Shown: piece by piece, positions 60,953 to 64,000 of the stretch | Position numbering within the stretch: the stretch's first letter is position 1 | Layout of the letters: each line of letters starts with the position of its first letter | Notes under the pieces: model-generated | Told to the model about the DNA's origin: nothing | What the model saw: the letters and a program-made list of their open reading frames with translations, nothing else | Database searches by the model: none | Program-made: the position numbers and the translations under genes | Source of the DNA: Pseudomonas oryzicola | GTDB lineage: Bacteria > Pseudomonadota > Gammaproteobacteria > Pseudomonadales > Pseudomonadaceae | DNA: 64,000 bases | NCBI RefSeq assembly: GCF_014269185.2 | Contig: NZ_JABWRZ020000001.1 | Coordinates: 1,885,001 to 1,949,000, forward strand | Direction of reading: 5' to 3'

Positions 60953-62617
60953 TTACATGTTCGGGTAGTTCGGCCCACCAGCGCCTTCAGGGGTGACCCA
61001 GGTGATGTTCTGGGCCGGGTCCTTGATGTCGCAGGTCTTGCAGTGTACGCAGTTCTGCGCGTTGATCTGGAAGCGCTTGCTGCCGTCTTCCTGGCTGACC
61101 ACTTCGTACACCCCGGCCGGGCAATAGCGCTGCGCCGGCTCGTCGTACAGCGGCAGGTTGCTGGCGATCGGGATGTTCGGGTCGGTCAGCTTCAGGTGGC
61201 AGGGTTGCTCCTCTTCGTGGTTGGTGCTGGAGAGGAATACCGAGCTGAGCTTGTCGAAGCTGAGTTTGCCGTCCGGTTTCGGGTAGTCGATCTTCTGCGC
61301 ATCGGCCGCCAGCTTCAGGCAGGCGTAGTCCGGCTTGGTGTCGTGCAGGGTGAACGGCAGCTTGCCACCGAACCAGTTCTGGTCCACATAGTTGAATGCT
61401 GCGCCCAGCAGCGGGCCGAACTTGTGCATGGCCGGGCCGAAGTTGCGGCTGGCGAACAGTTCTTCGTAAAGCCAGCTGGCCTTGAAGGCGCTGACATAGC
61501 CGTTCAACTGGTCACCGCCTTCGCTGCCGGCGATCAATGCATCGGCCACTGCTTCGGCGGCCAGCATGCCGGACTTCATCGCGGTGTGGCTGCCCTTGAT
61601 CTTGGCTACGTTCATGGTGCCAAGGTCGCAGCCGATCAGGGCGCCGCCGTTGAAGACCATCTTCGGTAGCGAGTTGATACCGCCCTTGGCCAGGGCGCGA
61701 GCGCCGTAGCTGATCCGCTTGCCGCCTTCGAGGTACTGGCTGATCACCGGGTGGTGCTTCAGGCGCTGGAATTCATCGAACGGCGAAAGGTACGGGTTGG
61801 CGTAGGACAGGTCGACGATCAGGCCGACGACTACCTGGTTGTTTTCCAGGTGATAAAGGAACGAACCACCGGTGTTGTCCTTGGCCATTACATCCAGCGG
61901 CCAGCCGGCGGTGTGCACCACCAGGCCCTGTTCGTGCCTGGCCGGGTCGATTTCCCAGATTTCCTTCAGGCCGATGCCGTAGTGCTGGACGTCGGCTTCA
62001 CTGTCGAGGTTGAAGCGCTTGATCAGTTGCTTGCCGATGTGGCCACGGCAGCCTTCGGCAAACAGGGTGTACTTGGCGCGCAGTTCCATGCCCGGGGTGT
62101 ACAGGCCGTCTTTCGGGTTGCCTTCGCGGTCGACGCCGAGGTCACCGGTGATGATGCCGCGGACTACGCCGTTGTCATCGAACAGGGCTTCCTGGGCAGC
62201 GAAGCCCGGGTAGATTTCCACGCCCAGGTTCTCCGCCTGCTGGGCCAGCCAGCGGCACAGGTTGCCCAGGGAGATGATGTAGTTGCCCTGGTTGTGCATG
62301 GTCTTGGGCACGAACAGGTCAGGCACCTTGGTCGAGCTGCCGGCATCCTTGAGCACGTAGATGTCGTCGCGCTTCACTTCGGTATTCAGTGGTGCGCCGA
62401 GGGCTTTCCAGTCGGGGAACAGCTCGTTCAGGGCACGGGGCTCGAACACCGCGCCAGAGAGGATATGGGCGCCGACTTCAGAGCCTTTTTCCACCACGCA
62501 GACGCTGATTTCGCTACCGGCTTCGGCGGCCTTCTGCTTCAGGCGGCAGGCGGCTGACAGGCCTGCCGGGCCGGCGCCGACGATGACCACGTCGAATTCC
62601 ATGTACTCGCGTTCCAC
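60953..62617 (-). CDS. Electron transfer flavoprotein-ubiquinone oxidoreductase
   Basis: 554 residues. It passes electrons from reduced ETF to ubiquinone, linking fatty- and amino-acid dehydrogenases to respiration. The N terminus has the FAD-binding VVIVGAGPAGLSAA. The C-terminal [4Fe-4S] cluster sits in CPAGVYE and CVHCKTC. The start GTG 62617 (VEREYMEFDVVIVGAG) is 8 bases after AGGAGA; upstream ATGs overlap that site. It is divergent from etfB-etfA, its partner genes, with the ETF-QO promoter and a CAAACGTTTG palindrome between. Confidence 0.95.
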   Translation of the reverse strand: MEREYMEFDVVIVGAGPAGLSAACRLKQKAAEAGSEISVCVVEKGSEVGAHILSGAVFEPRALNELFPDWKALGAPLNTEVKRDDIYVLKDAGSSTKVPDLFVPKTMHNQGNYIISLGNLCRWLAQQAENLGVEIYPGFAAQEALFDDNGVVRGIITGDLGVDREGNPKDGLYTPGMELRAKYTLFAEGCRGHIGKQLIKRFNLDSEADVQHYGIGLKEIWEIDPARHEQGLVVHTAGWPLDVMAKDNTGGSFLYHLENNQVVVGLIVDLSYANPYLSPFDEFQRLKHHPVISQYLEGGKRISYGARALAKGGINSLPKMVFNGGALIGCDLGTMNVAKIKGSHTAMKSGMLAAEAVADALIAGSEGGDQLNGYVSAFKASWLYEELFASRNFGPAMHKFGPLLGAAFNYVDQNWFGGKLPFTLHDTKPDYACLKLAADAQKIDYPKPDGKLSFDKLSSVFLSSTNHEEEQPCHLKLTDPNIPIASNLPLYDEPAQRYCPAGVYEVVSQEDGSKRFQINAQNCVHCKTCDIKDPAQNITWVTPEGAGGPNYPNM

Positions 62618-62753
62618 TGGTTCTCTCCTACTCATCAAGGCTCGTGCTGTTGCTTGGTCTTATGGGTGCGCGGGGGCATTCGCAGCGGTTCTACGCAACG
62701 GCGGAACTGTAGCTGGGCAAATGACGAACTACACCGTTTTGTCTTGGCCGCGC

Positions 62754-62782
62754 ATTATATCTACACCACTTGGCGGGTCCAA
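62754..62782 (-). promoter_or_regulatory. sigma70 promoter of the ETF-QO gene
   Basis: On the minus strand TTGGAC (62782-62777), 17 bases, TATAAT (62759-62754). A near-consensus promoter, giving a 5' leader of about 130 bases. Confidence 0.75.
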
Positions 62783-62783
62783 T

Positions 62784-62795
62784 ACAAACGTTTGT
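62784..62795. promoter_or_regulatory. ACAAACGTTTGT palindrome, candidate PsrA/TetR-type operator
   Basis: A perfect 12-base palindrome next to the -35 of the ETF-QO promoter. It resembles the PsrA operator (GAAAC-N-GTTTC/CAAAC-GTTTG type) that responds to long-chain fatty acids in Pseudomonas. Assignment is from pattern only. Confidence 0.5.
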
Positions 62796-63174
62796 TTGAA
62801 TTTGCCGCAGGCCAGTAAAATCGCAGGAACGCGGCTGGAGGATGACCCATTTGCCGTATTGACCGGATTGGGTGTTACGGTCAAGATACGAGCGGTTTTA
62901 CGTTCGCCGTAGGCTTGCAGCCGGGCGCAGGTACACCTCTAAAGACCAGCTGTGGAGCAGGGTTCTGCGGCCTCCGGCCGGTTTGTAGTGGAGTTTACAC
63001 GCCACGACAGGAAATGACCCGTGAGTATTTGACGCAAGCGTCCGGACAAGACTGTTCGGTCACTCTCAAGTTACTGCCTCCCGGTACGTTTTTAGAGGTG
63101 CCCTTGTACCCACGCGCATCGCCGGGCAATGACCCCAGGCGACTATCTATTCACCGGAGAGTAACGAGGAATCC

Positions 63175-63924
63175 ATGAAGGTTCTTGTAGCTGTCAAACG
63201 AGTGGTCGACTACAACGTCAAGGTTCGCGTCAAGGCGGACAACTCCGGCGTCGACCTTGCTAACGTCAAGATGTCCATGAACCCCTTCTGCGAAATCGCC
63301 GTGGAAGAAGCCGTGCGCCTGAAAGAAAAGGGCGTTGCCAGCGAGATCGTCGTGGTCTCCGTCGGCCCGGCCACTGCCCAGGAACAACTGCGTACCGCCC
63401 TGGCCCTGGGGGCCGACCGCGCCATCCTGGTCGAAGCTGCCGACGAACTGAATTCCCTGGCCGTGGCCAAGGCGCTGAAAGCCGTTGTCGACAAGGAGCA
63501 GCCGCAACTGGTCATCCTCGGCAAGCAGGCCATCGACAGCGACAACAACCAGACCGGCCAGATGCTGGCGGCGTTGACCGGCTTTGCCCAGGGCACCTTC
63601 GCCTCCAAGGTGGAAGTGGCTGGCGACAAGCTGAACGTCACCCGTGAAATCGACGGCGGCCTGCAGACCGTGGCCCTGAATCTGCCGGCCATCGTCACCA
63701 CCGACCTGCGCCTGAACGAGCCACGTTACGCGTCGCTGCCGAACATCATGAAGGCCAAGAAGAAGCCGCTGGAAACCGTCACTCCAGACGCGCTGGGCGT
63801 TTCCCTCGCCTCCACCAACAAGACCCTGAAGGTTGAAGCCCCGGCTGCCCGCAGCGCCGGTATCAAGGTCAAATCGGTGGCCGAACTGGTCGAGAAGCTG
63901 AAGAACGAAGCGAAGGTAATCTAA
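63175..63924 (+). CDS. etfB: Electron transfer flavoprotein beta subunit
   Basis: 249 residues. [20 protein letters not shown] is the family start; [23 protein letters not shown] carries the AMP-binding motif and [27 protein letters not shown] the recognition-loop signature. With EtfA it accepts electrons from acyl-CoA and other dehydrogenases. AACGAGGAATCC provides the ribosome-binding site. The stop codon is directly followed by the etfA ATG. Confidence 0.97.
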   Translation: MKVLVAVKRVVDYNVKVRVKADNSGVDLANVKMSMNPFCEIAVEEAVRLKEKGVASEIVVVSVGPATAQEQLRTALALGADRAILVEAADELNSLAVAKALKAVVDKEQPQLVILGKQAIDSDNNQTGQMLAALTGFAQGTFASKVEVAGDKLNVTREIDGGLQTVALNLPAIVTTDLRLNEPRYASLPNIMKAKKKPLETVTPDALGVSLASTNKTLKVEAPAARSAGIKVKSVAELVEKLKNEAKVI

Positions 63925-64000
63925 ATGACTATCCTGGTTGTCGCTGAATACGAAAACGGTGCCGTAGCCCCGGCCACCCTGAACACTGTTGCCGCTGCCG
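63925..64000 (+). CDS. etfA: Electron transfer flavoprotein alpha subunit, N-terminal part
   Basis: Only 25 codons are inside the window: MTILVVAEYENGAVAPATLN. The start abuts the etfB stop with no gap, as usual for etfBA. The FAD-binding C-terminal domain lies beyond the window. Confidence 0.9.
   Translation, partial: MTILVVAEYENGAVAPATLNTVAAA

Larger units (their letters stand above)
62618..63174. other. 557-base region between divergent ETF-QO and etfBA
   Basis: It contains the ETF-QO promoter, the CAAACGTTTG palindrome and, nearer etfB, a 10-base inverted repeat CACCTCTAAA (62934-62943) / TTTAGAGGTG (63091-63100). An open frame at 62915-63178 has no family features. No gene is supported. 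Confidence 0.6.

Noticed and set aside
62915..63178. Small open frame before etfB
   Set aside because: No ribosome-binding site, no family similarity that I recognise, and it overlaps the etfB start; better explained as leader DNA.

Overview
The window is chromosomal DNA of a fluorescent pseudomonad, most likely of the Pseudomonas putida group. Evidence: the tandem ccoNOQP operons followed by ccoGHIS-hemN-anr, the dnaX-ybaB-recR block, a pyoverdine locus with PvdS-type promoters, GC-rich coding sequence, and REP-type hairpins between genes. No tRNA, rRNA operon, prophage, transposase or CRISPR array was seen.

Layout. 1-5249 (+): 3' end of ligA, the 4.5S SRP RNA gene, a DMT-family exporter, then dnaX, ybaB and recR. 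5279-20923 (-): apt, the oxygen-responsive regulator anr, hemN, a TauE/SafE-like membrane protein, ccoS-ccoI-ccoH-ccoG for assembly of cbb3 oxidase, and two complete cbb3 oxidase operons (cco1 and cco2). ANR boxes precede hemN and cco2, a near match precedes ccoG, and none was found before cco1, so cco2 and maturation look oxygen-controlled while cco1 does not. 20974-22626: an alpha/beta hydrolase, ppnP and a DnaQ-like exonuclease. 22789-25253: a periplasmic solute-binding-like protein, a siderophore-type acetyltransferase and pvdS.

25792-38745 is pvdL (4317 aa), the NRPS that starts pyoverdine by building the acylated Glu-D-Tyr-Dab precursor of the chromophore. 38942-45190 is a disulfide-bond block, dsbG-dsbE-dsbD, facing a mocA-like gene and a two-component pair that resembles the copper-responsive DsbRS system. 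45324-58798 returns to pyoverdine: pvdH, an SCP2-cupin (JmjC-like) protein, an HSL-type esterase, pvdM-pvdN, pvdP, the export operon pvdR-pvdT-opmQ, and the ECF sigma gene fpvI. 58968-64000: a degenerate receiver-domain protein, an MFS transporter, ETF-quinone oxidoreductase, etfB and the start of etfA.

Reading the DNA for the PvdS promoter pattern (TAAAT or TAATT, 16-17 bases, CGT) gives eight well-placed sites. They precede the acetyltransferase, pvdL, pvdH, the SCP2-cupin gene, the esterase gene, pvdMN, pvdP and pvdRT-opmQ. pvdS and fpvI carry Fur-type boxes instead. The regulatory chain Fur -> PvdS -> chromophore synthesis, periplasmic maturation and export is therefore visible in the sequence. 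It brings two genes without a clear role in pyoverdine (SCP2-cupin and esterase) into the regulon. The side-chain NRPSs, receptor fpvA, pvdE, pvdO, pvdA, pvdF, pvdQ, an mbtH gene and fpvR are not in the window.
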